Shown here: positions 1 through 8,607 of the stretch, piece by piece
How the letters are laid out: each line of letters begins with the position of its first letter
How positions within the stretch are numbered: the stretch's first letter is position 1
Source of the DNA: Ornithinimicrobium ciconiae
GTDB taxonomy: Bacteria; Actinomycetota; Actinomycetes; Actinomycetales; Dermatophilaceae
Length of the DNA: 64,000 bases
Direction: 5' to 3'
Assembly: GCF_007197575.1 (NCBI RefSeq)
Contig: NZ_CP041616.1
Coordinates: 1,054,001 to 1,118,000 of the forward strand
Made by a program: the position numbers and the translations under genes
Notes under the pieces: generated by a model
What the model was told of the DNA's origin: nothing
Databases searched by the model: none
Seen by the model: the letters and a program-made list of their open reading frames with translations, nothing else

Positions 1-1
1 C

Positions 2-562
2 AAGTACTCCCTCGTGGGAGGCATGCGGGCGGGTGCGCAGCTGGTGAGCTATGAGCTGCCGATGGTGCTGGCGGCCGCCTCCGTGGCGATGGCGGCCGGC
101 ACCCTGTCCCTCACCGGGATCGCCCAGGCCTGGTCCTGGTGGTGGCTGGTCTGGCAGCTGCCCGGTGCGCTGGTCTTCCTGATCGCGGCGGTCGCGGAGC
201 TGCAGCGGGTGCCCTTCGATGCCCCCATCGCCGACGCCGAGGTGGTGTTCGGCCCCTACACCGAGTACTCCGGCCTCGGCTTCGCCTTCTTCCTGCTCGC
301 CGAGTATGCCGGCATCGTCGTGATGTCCCTGCTGTTCACCGTGCTCTTCCTCGGGGGCTGGTCCGGACCCTTCGCCGACACGCTCGGCCCGGTGTGGACC
401 CTGCTCAAGGCGACACTTGTCGCCATACTCATCCTGTGGTTGCGGATCGCCTGGCCCCGGGTGCGCGAGGACCAGCTGCAGCGCCTCGCCTGGACGGTGC
501 TGGTGCCGCTGGCGCTGGTCCAGCTGGCCCTGACCGGCGTCGGGGTGGTGATCTGGGGATGA
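2..562 (+). CDS. nuoH: NADH-quinone oxidoreductase subunit H (5' partial)
   Basis: This is the C-terminal 186 residues of NuoH, the membrane subunit that helps form the quinone-binding chamber of respiratory complex I. The frame is open from the first bases ([20 protein letters not shown]), so the GTG at 14 is an internal valine and not the start. The family hallmarks are visible: the [11 protein letters not shown] segment and the acidic quinone-site loop [15 protein letters not shown], followed by several hydrophobic helices. The stop overlaps the nuoI start (ATGA). It is the first visible gene of a nuo operon whose A-G genes should lie upstream of the window. The identification is secure; only the N-terminus is missing. 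Confidence 0.96.
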   Translation, partial: KYSLVGGMRAGAQLVSYELPMVLAAASVAMAAGTLSLTGIAQAWSWWWLVWQLPGALVFLIAAVAELQRVPFDAPIADAEVVFGPYTEYSGLGFAFFLLAEYAGIVVMSLLFTVLFLGGWSGPFADTLGPVWTLLKATLVAILILWLRIAWPRVREDQLQRLAWTVLVPLALVQLALTGVGVVIWG

Positions 563-1206
563 GTGAGGAACCGGTGCAGACGGGTCGCGGCGACGCGACA
601 CCAGGGGCCCTGGACCTGCTGCGCGGCCTGGGTCGCGGCCTGGCCACGACCGCCAAGACGCTGGTCACGCCCGCGCACACCCGCCAGTATCCGCACGTCG
701 AGCCGGACCTGCCGGAGCGTTCGCACGGGGTCATCGCGCTCCTCGAGGAGAACTGCACCTCGTGCATGCTGTGCGCCCGTGAGTGCCCGTCGTGGTGCAT
801 CTACATCGACTCGCACAAGGAGACCCTCGAGCCCACGACCGAGGGCGGGCGGGCGCGGCAGCACAACGTGCTGGACCGTTTCGATATCGACTTCTCGCTC
901 TGCATGTACTGCGGCATCTGCATCGAGGTGTGCCCGTTCGACGCACTCTTCTGGGCCCCCGACTTTGCGTATGCCGAGGGAGACATCCGCAACATGCTCC
1001 ACGACAAGTCCCGGCTGGGCACGTGGATGGCCCGGGTGCCGGACTCCGCCCTGCCGGAGGGTTATGTCAGGCCCGGAGCCGACGCAGGACCCGCAGCGGA
1101 CGAGAGCCCCGCAGAGATTGCCGGCCCTGCCGAGGTCGCGGGCTCCGCAGCGGTCGAGCCCGACGGGCCAGCCTCTGGTGCCGCCGCCCCGGAGGGTGAG
1201 GAGTGA
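559..1206 (+). CDS. nuoI: NADH-quinone oxidoreductase subunit I (2x[4Fe-4S] ferredoxin)
   Basis: 215 aa. NuoI carries the two [4Fe-4S] clusters that pass electrons along the peripheral arm of complex I. Two classical motifs are present: C66-x2-C69-x2-C72-x3-C76 and C115-x2-C118-x2-C121-x3-C125. The ATG at 559 overlaps the nuoH stop by four bases, and the gene's own stop overlaps the GTG start of nuoJ, so the subunits are translationally coupled. The last ~50 residues are a low-complexity Ala/Pro/Glu tail that is not part of the ferredoxin fold; such tails occur in actinobacterial NuoI and are probably disordered. Confidence 0.97.
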   Translation: MSEEPVQTGRGDATPGALDLLRGLGRGLATTAKTLVTPAHTRQYPHVEPDLPERSHGVIALLEENCTSCMLCARECPSWCIYIDSHKETLEPTTEGGRARQHNVLDRFDIDFSLCMYCGICIEVCPFDALFWAPDFAYAEGDIRNMLHDKSRLGTWMARVPDSALPEGYVRPGADAGPAADESPAEIAGPAEVAGSAAVEPDGPASGAAAPEGEE

Positions 1207-1763
1207 CCAGTCGCGACGTCCTGTTCGCGGCAGTGGGGTTGATCACCGCTGCCGCTGCCGTGTTGTCGGTCACCAGCCGCCGGGTGCTGCACGCCGGCCT
1301 GTGGCTGGTCGTCGCGCTCGGGGGAGTGGCTGGTTGCTATCTGGTGCTCGGCGCCGAGCTGGTGGCACTGGTGCAGCTGCTCGTCTATGTCGGTGCCGTC
1401 GTCGTCCTCGTGCTCTTTGCCCTCATGCTGACCCGGACGGGCGTCGCGGAGGTGGACAGCACGCCGGGCCAGCGCTGGTTGGCCGCAGCGATCGGCGCGG
1501 GGGTCACCGTGCTGGTGGGCGGCACCCTGATTGCCGCGTATGGCTGGCAGGAACGGCCGGTGACCGGCGCCAGCAACGAGCAGATCGGTGAGCAGATCTT
1601 CGGCACCTGGGTGTGGCCCTTCGAGCTGTTGTCCCTGCTGCTGCTGGCGGCGCTCGTGGCGGCTGTCGCCGTGGCCACCACCGGCCGGCGGGCAGGCGCT
1701 GAACAGGGCTCGGGGGTTAAGGCCGTGGCGGGTGCCGACTCACGCTCGGGGGGCGAGCGGTGA
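1203..1763 (+). CDS. nuoJ: NADH-quinone oxidoreductase subunit J
   Basis: 186 aa hydrophobic protein with about five membrane helices. NuoJ is a proton-translocating-arm subunit of complex I. The conserved helix 3 segment is recognisable as [21 protein letters not shown]. It begins with GTG overlapping the nuoI stop (GTGA) and ends overlapping nuoK in the same way. The C-terminal ~20 residues are polar and probably cytoplasmic. Identification rests on family motif and operon position. Confidence 0.95.
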   Translation: MTSRDVLFAAVGLITAAAAVLSVTSRRVLHAGLWLVVALGGVAGCYLVLGAELVALVQLLVYVGAVVVLVLFALMLTRTGVAEVDSTPGQRWLAAAIGAGVTVLVGGTLIAAYGWQERPVTGASNEQIGEQIFGTWVWPFELLSLLLLAALVAAVAVATTGRRAGAEQGSGVKAVAGADSRSGGER

Positions 1764-2128
1764 GCGCGGCGCTGCCCTTCCTGCTGGCCGCAGTGCTGGC
1801 CGGAGCGGGCACCTATGGCGTCCTGGCCCGGCGGCACGCCGTGCTGATGCTCATCGGCGTCGAACTGCTGCTGGCGGCTGCCGGTCTGATCCTGGTCACG
1901 GTCGGTCAGCTCAACCCGGATCCGCTGGCCTCGGGAGCGGTGCTCACCCTGTTCATCATCACGATCGCAGCGGCCGAGATCGTCGTCGCGCTCGCCGTGA
2001 TCATGGCGATGTTCCGCACCCGCGGTGACGTGGACCTCACCGGAGAGTCCATCCCGGCTGTGCCGACGAGCACCGGAGAGGCCATCCCGACTGTGCCGAC
2101 GAGCACGAGGTCCGGAGGGAGCACGTGA
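1760..2128 (+). CDS. nuoK: NADH-quinone oxidoreductase subunit K with repeat-bearing tail
   Basis: 122 aa. NuoK is a small MrpC-like antiporter-related subunit with three membrane helices; the helix-2 glutamate is present in LIGVELLLAAAGL and the helix-3 one in AAAEIVVALAVI. The usual family length is about 99-100 residues. Here residues ~90-122 form an extra hydrophilic tail made largely of an 11-residue sequence repeated twice (TGESIPAVPTS, TGEAIPTVPTS). The GTG start overlaps nuoJ and the stop overlaps the GTG start of nuoL. The core is certain; the tail is an unusual lineage-specific addition. Confidence 0.95.
   Translation: MSAALPFLLAAVLAGAGTYGVLARRHAVLMLIGVELLLAAAGLILVTVGQLNPDPLASGAVLTLFIITIAAAEIVVALAVIMAMFRTRGDVDLTGESIPAVPTSTGEAIPTVPTSTRSGGST
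2039..2104. repeat. 33-bp tandem duplication inside nuoK
   Basis: Two adjacent 33-nt copies (2039-2071 and 2072-2104) differ at only two positions. They encode residues 94-115 of NuoK, in its extra C-terminal tail. The unit length keeps the reading frame. This looks like a recent slippage or duplication event. Confidence 0.9.
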
Positions 2129-4170
2129 TCCGCGCCCTCGACATCGGTTGGCGAGACTGGGAGCTGCCGCAGATCCCGCTGCCGACACTGCCGGACGTGC
2201 CGGTGCCCGACCTGCCGCTCACGCCCGCGCAGGCAGTCATCCTGCTCTCGGCGGTCGCGGCCGGTCTCGGGCTGCTGCTGTCCGCGCGGTCCTCACGGGT
2301 CGCGGCATGGCTGGCGATCCTGCCGGCCGGGCTGGTCCTGCTGACCTCGCTGTGGCAGATGTATGCGATCACCGAGACCGGTGACCCCACCCTGTCGGGC
2401 ACGATCGGCACCCTCGCCTTCGGCGAACTGACCGTGCCGCTGGAGCTGTCGGCCTCCCGACTCAGCGCCCTGGTGGCCGCGGTCGTCGCGCTGGTGGCCT
2501 GTGTCGTGCAGGTCTTTGCGCGCTGGTACCTCTGGTACGACCCGCGCTACCGGCAGTTCTCGGCGACCGTCTCGCTGTTCACCGCCGCGATGCTGCTGGT
2601 CGTCCTCTCCGGAGACATCCTCCTCACGCTGATCGGCTGGGAGGTGATGGGCTGGTGCTCCTTCCTGCTCATCGGCCACCTGTCCGCCAAGGACTCCGCC
2701 AACCGGGCCGCGACCAAGGCGCTGATCGTCACCCGGCTGGCCGACGTCGGCTTCGTCATCGGTCTGGTCGCCCTGGCCGCAGGGGCAGGGACGACCTCGA
2801 TCAGCGGGATCATCGAGCACTGGGTCACCGTGGGGACAGACGTCGTCGCGCGACCCGGCCAGGAGACCCTGCTGTCGCTGGCGATGATCGGCATCGTGCT
2901 CGGCATCCTCGGCAAGTCCGCGCAGCTGCCCTTCCAGGACTGGCTGCCCGACGCCATGGAGGGTCCGACGCCAGCCTCTGCCCTGATCCACGCTGCCACG
3001 ATGGTGGCCGCGGGCACGGTGGTGCTGGCCCAGCTCTTCCCGCTGCTGCAGGCGGCAGCTCCGGCCCGGGTGCTGCTGGCCGTCCTGGTGTCCGTCACCG
3101 TGGTCCTGGCCGCGCTGCTCGCCTTTGCCCAACCCGACATCAAGCGGCTGCTCGCCTGGTCGACGGTGAGCCAGGTCGGGCTGATGCTTGCCGCCCTGAC
3201 CGTCGTGCCGGCGGGCACCGGGCCGGACGCGGCCATCATGCACCTGATCTCCCACGCCTGGTTCAAGGCCCTGCTCTTCCTGGCGGTCGGCTGGATGGGC
3301 GTGCTCACCGGCGGAACCGTCGTGCGCTATGTCGTCTCGGCCACCAAGCGCTACCGCTCGTTGCGCCGCCCGCTCGGTCTCGGGCTGCTCTCGCTCGCCG
3401 GCGTGCCGCCGCTGATCGGCTTCGTCTCCAAGGAGCTGGTCCTGGCCCAGGCCGAGCACGGGGTGGAGCACGGAGCCGGCATCTCCGGGACCATCGTCCT
3501 GGCTGCGGTCGGAGCCAGCGTGCCGCTCACCGCCGCCTACTGCATGCGGGCCTGGCTCATCCTGGACCGGGGTCCGCGCCGCCGGAGCGTCCGGGAGCCC
3601 CGTCGTCACCAGGGGCAGCAGATCATCGACGACTTCTTTGCCGAGCCCGAGGTCGTGGAGGAGGCGATCGGCATCGAGGAGGCCGAGTCCGCCATCTCCT
3701 CCTCGGCCCGCTCAGGCGTCGCGGTGCTGGGTCTGCTGTCGGTCGTGGGTGGCCTGCTCGTCTTCACCCCGCAGATCCGTTTTGACCAGAGCTTCAACCT
3801 GCAGCTCCTCGGTGCCTCGCTGCTGCTCATGGCCCTGGCCGCCCTCGCGGTCTGGGTCGCCTCGCGGGGTGTCGGCTCCCGGGACGCCGCAGCCCGCCTG
3901 CCGATCACGGTCAGTCTCGCCGCCGAGCGGGGGCTGGGCTTCGACCGCCTCTATCAGTTCCTGGTGGTGCGCCCGGTGCTCGCGCTGGCCCACGGCGTGC
4001 AGTGGGCGGACCGTGAGGTCCTGGACGCCTATGTCCGGGCGACCGGCCCGGCAGCCCGGCTGCTCGGCGGGGCCCTGCAGCACACGCACCCGCGTCGTCC
4101 GGCGCCCGGGCTGGTCCTGGTCCTCGGCGGCCTCGTCGCGCTGGCTGCTCTCGGGGTGGTCCTGACATGA
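2125..4170 (+). CDS. nuoL: NADH-quinone oxidoreductase subunit L
   Basis: 681 aa, a large antiporter-like proton-pumping subunit of complex I with about 16 membrane helices. Recognisable signatures are GWEVMGWCSFLLIGHL, the proton-channel helix stretch GKSAQLPFQDWLPDAMEGPT and HLISHAWFKALLFL. A charged cytoplasmic loop (IIDDFFAEPEVVEEAIGIEEAES, around residues 500-525) and a long C-terminal amphipathic arm follow. It starts with GTG overlapping nuoK and ends overlapping nuoM (ATGA). Nothing suggests loss of function. Confidence 0.97.
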   Translation: MIRALDIGWRDWELPQIPLPTLPDVPVPDLPLTPAQAVILLSAVAAGLGLLLSARSSRVAAWLAILPAGLVLLTSLWQMYAITETGDPTLSGTIGTLAFGELTVPLELSASRLSALVAAVVALVACVVQVFARWYLWYDPRYRQFSATVSLFTAAMLLVVLSGDILLTLIGWEVMGWCSFLLIGHLSAKDSANRAATKALIVTRLADVGFVIGLVALAAGAGTTSISGIIEHWVTVGTDVVARPGQETLLSLAMIGIVLGILGKSAQLPFQDWLPDAMEGPTPASALIHAATMVAAGTVVLAQLFPLLQAAAPARVLLAVLVSVTVVLAALLAFAQPDIKRLLAWSTVSQVGLMLAALTVVPAGTGPDAAIMHLISHAWFKALLFLAVGWMGVLTGGTVVRYVVSATKRYRSLRRPLGLGLLSLAGVPPLIGFVSKELVLAQAEHGVEHGAGISGTIVLAAVGASVPLTAAYCMRAWLILDRGPRRRSVREPRRHQGQQIIDDFFAEPEVVEEAIGIEEAESAISSSARSGVAVLGLLSVVGGLLVFTPQIRFDQSFNLQLLGASLLLMALAALAVWVASRGVGSRDAAARLPITVSLAAERGLGFDRLYQFLVVRPVLALAHGVQWADREVLDAYVRATGPAARLLGGALQHTHPRRPAPGLVLVLGGLVALAALGVVLT

Positions 4171-5750
4171 GCCTGCTGGAGGACCTCGCCCTGCCCGTCC
4201 TGGTGCTGGTGCCCCTGCTGGTCGGGGTCTGGCTGCTGATTGCTGACCGGGTCGGCCCTCCTCCCCGGCCGGGCACCAGCCGCGGCGTCTCCGTCGCAGC
4301 TGCCGTGCTCGTGGCTGCCGCGACGGTCGTGGTCGTGTGGCGTCGTCCCGAGCTCGAGTTCACCTGGATCGAGAGCCTCGGCGTCCGGATCGACGTCGGG
4401 GTCGACGGGCTCAGCGCTCCCTTTGTGCTGCTCACCGGCCTGATGGCGCTGGTGGCGACCCTGGTGCCCTATCACGAGCCCCTCTCGGACGCCCGCCTCG
4501 GGCTGCCCGGACGGCCCGAACCGACCGAGCCCCTGCCGGTGGGGGTCACGACACCCGCTGCACCGTCACTGGCGACCTACTACTCCTGCCTGCTCGTGGT
4601 GATCGGTGGGTCGCTGCTGACCTTCCTGACCCGGGACGCGGTCGTCTTCTTCGTCGCCTTCGAGCTGGTCCTGATCCCCATGTGGGTGCTGATCTCCAGG
4701 CACGGTGATGCCACCAGCACGGCAGACCGGGACGGTGCCGCCCTGCGCTTCCTGCTCTTCACCGCGACCGGCTCCATGCTCATGTTGATCGGGATCCTGG
4801 CCGTGTGGGGGGCCACCGGGACCACCGACCTGGTCCGCTGGGCCGATCTGGCGGGGTCCTCCCTGGACCACGGCACCCAGGTGATCGTCGCCGTCATACT
4901 GCTCATCGGGCTCGGCATCAAGGTGCCGGTCTGGCCGTTGCACACCTGGCTGCCCTGGGTGCACGCGACCGCGCCGACGGCCGGGTCGGTGCTGCTGGCG
5001 GCCGTGCTGCTCAAGATGGGCGCCTATGGCATGATCCGCCTGGTCGCCGCACCGCTGCCGGACGGGCTGAGCACGGTCTCGCCGGTCCTGGCTGGCTGTG
5101 CGGTGACCGGCATCCTGTGGGCCGGCCTGGCCTGCCTGGTCGAGCAGGACCTCAAGCGGCTCATCGCCTGGGCCTCGATCGGGCACCTCGGTTTCGTCGT
5201 GCTGGCCATCGCGGCCGGTTCGCAGACCGGGCTGCAGGCCGCGGTCTACGGCAACATGGCGCACGGGCTGATCTCCGCGCTGCTGTTCGTCCTGGTCGGC
5301 TCGCTCAAGCACCAGTGGGGCGGTGCCGACCTGGCCACCCCGCGCGCCGCCCTGCGTGAGGTGTCCCCGCGACTGGGCCTCGCGCTCGTCCTCGGCATGG
5401 CGGGCGCCATGGGCCTGCCCGGTCTGGCCGGGTTCTGGGGCGAGTGGGGAGCCATCTTTGCCGCCTGGGCTCCAGGGGAGGGGCGCACGGAGGGGTGGTT
5501 CCGCTTCTTCGCCGTGCTCGCCGCGGTGGGAGCGGCGCTGGCCGTGGCCTATGCCGTGCGGGTGCTGCGTGAGGTCTGGGCCGGCGACCGCCGGGCTCCC
5601 GCCATCCGGGACACCCGCGGCGTCGAGCTCGGCATCCTCGTGGTCCTCGGTGTCGGCATCGTCGCGCTGGGGGTCTATCCCGTGGCCCTGCTGGACCTCA
5701 GCGCACCAACCGTCGAGTCGATCATCACCGGTCTGGGGGCGGGCCGATGA
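4167..5750 (+). CDS. nuoM: NADH-quinone oxidoreductase subunit M
   Basis: 527 aa, the second antiporter-like proton-pumping membrane subunit of complex I. Signature segments include the FELVLIPMWVLISRHG glutamate helix, GIKVPVWPLHTWLPWVHATAPT, and GHLGFVVLAIAAG. ATG at 4167 overlaps the nuoL stop and TGA overlaps the ATG of nuoN. Length and hydropathy are normal for the family. Confidence 0.97.
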   Translation: MSLLEDLALPVLVLVPLLVGVWLLIADRVGPPPRPGTSRGVSVAAAVLVAAATVVVVWRRPELEFTWIESLGVRIDVGVDGLSAPFVLLTGLMALVATLVPYHEPLSDARLGLPGRPEPTEPLPVGVTTPAAPSLATYYSCLLVVIGGSLLTFLTRDAVVFFVAFELVLIPMWVLISRHGDATSTADRDGAALRFLLFTATGSMLMLIGILAVWGATGTTDLVRWADLAGSSLDHGTQVIVAVILLIGLGIKVPVWPLHTWLPWVHATAPTAGSVLLAAVLLKMGAYGMIRLVAAPLPDGLSTVSPVLAGCAVTGILWAGLACLVEQDLKRLIAWASIGHLGFVVLAIAAGSQTGLQAAVYGNMAHGLISALLFVLVGSLKHQWGGADLATPRAALREVSPRLGLALVLGMAGAMGLPGLAGFWGEWGAIFAAWAPGEGRTEGWFRFFAVLAAVGAALAVAYAVRVLREVWAGDRRAPAIRDTRGVELGILVVLGVGIVALGVYPVALLDLSAPTVESIITGLGAGR

Positions 5751-7438
5751 CCCTGGAGCTGAACTTTGCCGCTCTCTGGCCGGTGCTAGCCCCCGCCTTT
5801 GCGGCGATCGCGGTGCTCGTGCTCGATATTGCCTGGCCCCGGGCCCGCACCGCGCACCTGTGGCTCGCCGCGGCGGGTCTGGTCGGCGGAGGCCTGGCCA
5901 CCATTCCCGCCCTCACCCAGTCGCCGGGTGACGTCGCGGGGGCCTTCTGCCTGCCCTCCGGGACCTGCCTGTATGCCGCCAGCTCGCTCAGCGCAGGGCT
6001 GCAACTCCTCGCCCTGGGCAGTGCCCTGGTCGTGCTGGTGCTGACCTGGTCGCAGTGGGGTCGAGCCGGTCGGGGGAGCGGCACGAGCGCCCCCACAGTC
6101 GTGCTGGTGGCACTGTTCCTGGCCGCCACCGCCGGGGTGGTCGCCGTCCCGGCCGCCCGCGACCTGGGCACGCTGCTGGTCGCCCTCGAGCTGGCCACGC
6201 TGCCGGTCGTGGGCCTCGTCGCGCTGGAGCGCCGAGCGAGCCGCCATGCCGGCGCCGTGGCTGGTGCCGTGGCGCTGCTGACGACCTCGCTGGTGTCCTT
6301 CGCCCTCCTCGCCCTCGGCGCCGCCCTCTGGGTCGCCGCGACCGGCACGGCACTCCTGGACCCGGTGGCCGCCGCCGAGGCCGCAGCGGTGCCGGAGCGC
6401 TCGGCCCTGCTGCTGCTCTCCGCTGTGCTGGTGCTGGCTGGCCTGGGTTTCAAGCTGTCCACCGTGCCCTTCCACGCCTGGACGCCGCTGACCTATGCGA
6501 GCGCCCCGCTTCCGGTCACCACCTATCTCGCGGGCACCTCCAAGGTGGCCGCCCTGGGCGGGATGATCGTGCTGGTGCAGGCGCTGGCCGGCACCTCAAG
6601 TTTCGCCCTCGTCGCGGTGGCCGTGCTGGCCGCCCTCACCATGACCCTGGGCAACACGATGGCGCTGCGCCAGGACGACCTGGTGCACCTGCTCGCCTGG
6701 TCTGCGGTCGCCCAGGCCGGGTGGCTGATGCTCCCACTGGCCTCGCTGTCTTCCCGCGCGGTGCACGCCGCCGGTGGCTACCTCGCGGTCTATGTCGTCG
6801 CCACGGTCCTCGCCTTTGTGGTGGTCATCGCCGTGGCCCAGCGGCCCGGTGGGGGCACCGCACTGGCCGACCACCGCACCCTGTCCCGGCGCCAGCCGCT
6901 GACCGCGGCCGCCCTCGGTCTGGCCCTGCTGACCCTCGCGGGCCTGCCGCCGGCGATCATCGGTCTGGTCGCCAAGGTTGTGGTCCTGCGCCCGGTCGCG
7001 GCTGACGGCACCTGGTGGCTCCTCGTCGTCGCGGCGCTGAACATCGCCCTCGGGATCGCGGTCTACGTGCGCTGGCTCGCTGCCCTGATCGAGCGGGTTC
7101 CGGCCGGTGCGGAGGTCGTCCCGGTCGGTGCTGAGCCGCTTCCGGTCGGCGCGGAGCGGGCCCCGACTGACGCGGAGCGGGCCCCGGCTGGTGCTGAGCC
7201 GATCCCGGGCGGTGCTGAGCCGATCCCGGCCGGCGCGGAGACGGCGAGTGCGGAGAGCGCAGGCGCAGAAGACGACGCCGGGTCGGTGCTCGACCACACC
7301 CTCCCCACGACCCACTCGAGGACGACTGCGGCCCCGGCGCACGCGGCATACGTCATGCCCTGGACGCACCGGGTGCTGATCGGGGTGCTCGCGGCCCTCC
7401 TCCTGCTCGGCAGCATCGCGCCGGTGGGCATCTTCTAG
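5747..7438 (+). CDS. nuoN: NADH-quinone oxidoreductase subunit N with heptad-repeat loop
   Basis: 563 aa, the third antiporter-like subunit of complex I and the last gene of the nuo operon. Conserved segments include LELATLPVVGLVALERR, the GFKLSTVPFHAWTPLTY channel helix and LLTLAGLPPAIIGLVAKV. Between the penultimate and last membrane helices is a ~90-residue hydrophilic insertion. It contains seven near-identical 7-residue units (P-x-G-A-E-x-x, residues 452-500) followed by an acidic stretch; typical NuoN proteins have only a short loop here. The stop at 7436-7438 is followed by a palindromic element. Confidence 0.95.
   Translation: MTLELNFAALWPVLAPAFAAIAVLVLDIAWPRARTAHLWLAAAGLVGGGLATIPALTQSPGDVAGAFCLPSGTCLYAASSLSAGLQLLALGSALVVLVLTWSQWGRAGRGSGTSAPTVVLVALFLAATAGVVAVPAARDLGTLLVALELATLPVVGLVALERRASRHAGAVAGAVALLTTSLVSFALLALGAALWVAATGTALLDPVAAAEAAAVPERSALLLLSAVLVLAGLGFKLSTVPFHAWTPLTYASAPLPVTTYLAGTSKVAALGGMIVLVQALAGTSSFALVAVAVLAALTMTLGNTMALRQDDLVHLLAWSAVAQAGWLMLPLASLSSRAVHAAGGYLAVYVVATVLAFVVVIAVAQRPGGGTALADHRTLSRRQPLTAAALGLALLTLAGLPPAIIGLVAKVVVLRPVAADGTWWLLVVAALNIALGIAVYVRWLAALIERVPAGAEVVPVGAEPLPVGAERAPTDAERAPAGAEPIPGGAEPIPAGAETASAESAGAEDDAGSVLDHTLPTTHSRTTAAPAHAAYVMPWTHRVLIGVLAALLLLGSIAPVGIF
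7100..7246. repeat. 21-bp coding repeat x7 in nuoN
   Basis: Seven consecutive 21-nt units, first at 7100-7120 and last at 7226-7246, encode PAGAEVV, PVGAEPL, PVGAERA, PTDAERA, PAGAEPI, PGGAEPI and PAGAETA. They stay in frame and lie in a predicted cytoplasmic or periplasmic loop. A 21-nt period should allow copy-number change without frameshift. Confidence 0.9.
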
Positions 7439-7462
7439 CCCCGCTGAGCACCAGAAGGCACT

Positions 7463-7506
7463 GTGGGGTGCAGAATCGGTCACGGGTGACCGCTTTTGCA
7501 CCCCAC
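7463..7506. repeat. Palindromic element family A, copy 1
   Basis: A 44-nt imperfect palindrome with arms beginning GTGGGGTGCAG and ending TTGCACCCCAC around a GGTCAC/GGTGACC centre. It lies between the nuoN stop and htpX. It is the most diverged of the three copies in the window (others at 13254-13293 and 62708-62751), with three mismatches between arms. It could act as a nuo operon terminator or mRNA-end structure, but no T-run follows. Confidence 0.8.
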
Positions 7507-7567
7507 TGTCGTGACGATCGCGGCGCCGAGGCCGGAACACCCCGAGGGAATGGAGCGTTTGACGAGC

Positions 7568-8425
7568 ATGCACAAGCACTACAACGGCCTGAAGACCGCC
7601 CTGCTGTTCGGCGGCATCTGGGCCCTGCTCCTGGCGCTGGGCGCGGTGATCGGCAACGGTCGCTATATCTGGCTGTTCGCACTCATCGGTGTGGCGACCA
7701 CCGCCTACGGCTACTGGAACTCCGACAAGATCGCGATCAAGGCGATGAAGGCCTACCCGGTCACCCCGGAGCAGCAGCCGGCGATGTATCGCATCGTCGA
7801 GGAGCTTTCGGCACGCGCCGGCCAGCCGATGCCGCGGCTCTATGTCAGCCCGACGGCCGCCCCGAACGCCTTCGCGACCGGCCGCAACCCGCAGAACGCC
7901 GCGGTGTGCTGCACCGAGGGGATCCTGCACCTGCTCGACGAGCGTGAGCTGCGCGGTGTCCTCGGTCACGAGCTGATGCACGTCTACAACCGCGACATCC
8001 TGACCGGATCGGTCGCCGCCGCGCTCGCCGGCATCATCACCTCCGTCGCGCAGATGATGCTGTTCTTCGGCGGGGGCGGTGGGGAGAACCGGCCCAACCC
8101 CTTTGCCATGATCGCGATGGCGCTGCTGGCCCCGCTGGCCGCTTCGCTCATCCAACTGGCCATCACCCGCACGCGGGAGTATGACGCGGACGAGGACGGC
8201 GCCGCCCTCACCGGCGACCCGCTGGCCCTGGCGAGCGCCCTGCGCAAGATCCATCTCGGCGCCCAGGCCGCGCCGCTGGCACCGGAGCCCCAGCTGGTCA
8301 ACGCCAGCCACATGATGATCGCCAACCCCTTCCGGGCCGGCGACGTCAAGCGGCTTTTCGCGACGCACCCGCCGATGGAGGACCGCGTTGCACGGCTTGA
8401 GGCCATGGCGGGCGGGCCGCGCTAG
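7568..8425 (+). CDS. htpX: Zinc metalloprotease HtpX homologue
   Basis: 285 aa M48-family membrane protease that degrades damaged membrane proteins. Two N-terminal membrane helices (GLKTALLFGGIWALLLALG and YIWLFALIGVATTAYGYW) are followed by the zinc site HELMH at residues 134-138, then two more hydrophobic segments and the downstream zinc-ligand motif TREYDADEDGA. The start is taken at ATG 7568 (MHKHYNGLKTALL), which matches the family N-terminus and has GGAG 12 nt upstream; ATG 7550 would add six residues. It is a single gene, convergent with the folP2-like gene. Confidence 0.93.
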   Translation: MHKHYNGLKTALLFGGIWALLLALGAVIGNGRYIWLFALIGVATTAYGYWNSDKIAIKAMKAYPVTPEQQPAMYRIVEELSARAGQPMPRLYVSPTAAPNAFATGRNPQNAAVCCTEGILHLLDERELRGVLGHELMHVYNRDILTGSVAAALAGIITSVAQMMLFFGGGGGENRPNPFAMIAMALLAPLAASLIQLAITRTREYDADEDGAALTGDPLALASALRKIHLGAQAAPLAPEPQLVNASHMMIANPFRAGDVKRLFATHPPMEDRVARLEAMAGGPR

Positions 8426-8493
8426 GGCCGCGCTGACCCCGCTCAACCTGGGCACGCCTAGGGCCGCGCTGACCCCGCTCAACCTGGGCACGC
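8422..8493. repeat. 36-bp perfect tandem duplication
   Basis: Two identical 36-nt copies, 8422-8457 and 8458-8493, start at the last bases of htpX (CTAGGGCCGCG). They run into the left arm of the family B palindrome. The duplication spans the htpX stop codon and could have arisen by slippage. Confidence 0.88.
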
Positions 8494-8550
8494 TTAGGGC
8501 GTCGGTGTCACGGATATAGCTGTCGCACCGGCGCCTTAAGCGTGCCCAGG
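8483..8550. repeat. Palindromic element family B, copy 1
   Basis: A ~68-nt inverted repeat with outer arms CCTGGGCACGCTT and AAGCGTGCCCAGG, inner arms around CGGTG/CACCG, and a central GGATATAGCTGTCGCACCGG. It lies between the convergent htpX and folP2-like genes. The same outer arms and centre recur at 26565-26633. As a folded RNA it could serve as a bidirectional terminator. Confidence 0.8.
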
Positions 8551-8607
8551 GTCCCCGATGAGAGCCGCGAGGAGAGCCCCGAGGAGAGCCGCGCGGTCAG
8601 GGCCGGC

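Noticed and set aside
139..558. Long frame upstream of nuoI start
   Set aside because: It is antisense-like low-complexity translation of nuoH; the NuoI start at 559 overlaps the nuoH stop.
6596..8491. 631-codon minus-strand frame over nuoN and htpX
   Set aside because: It is antisense to two well-supported genes and has no recognisable domain.
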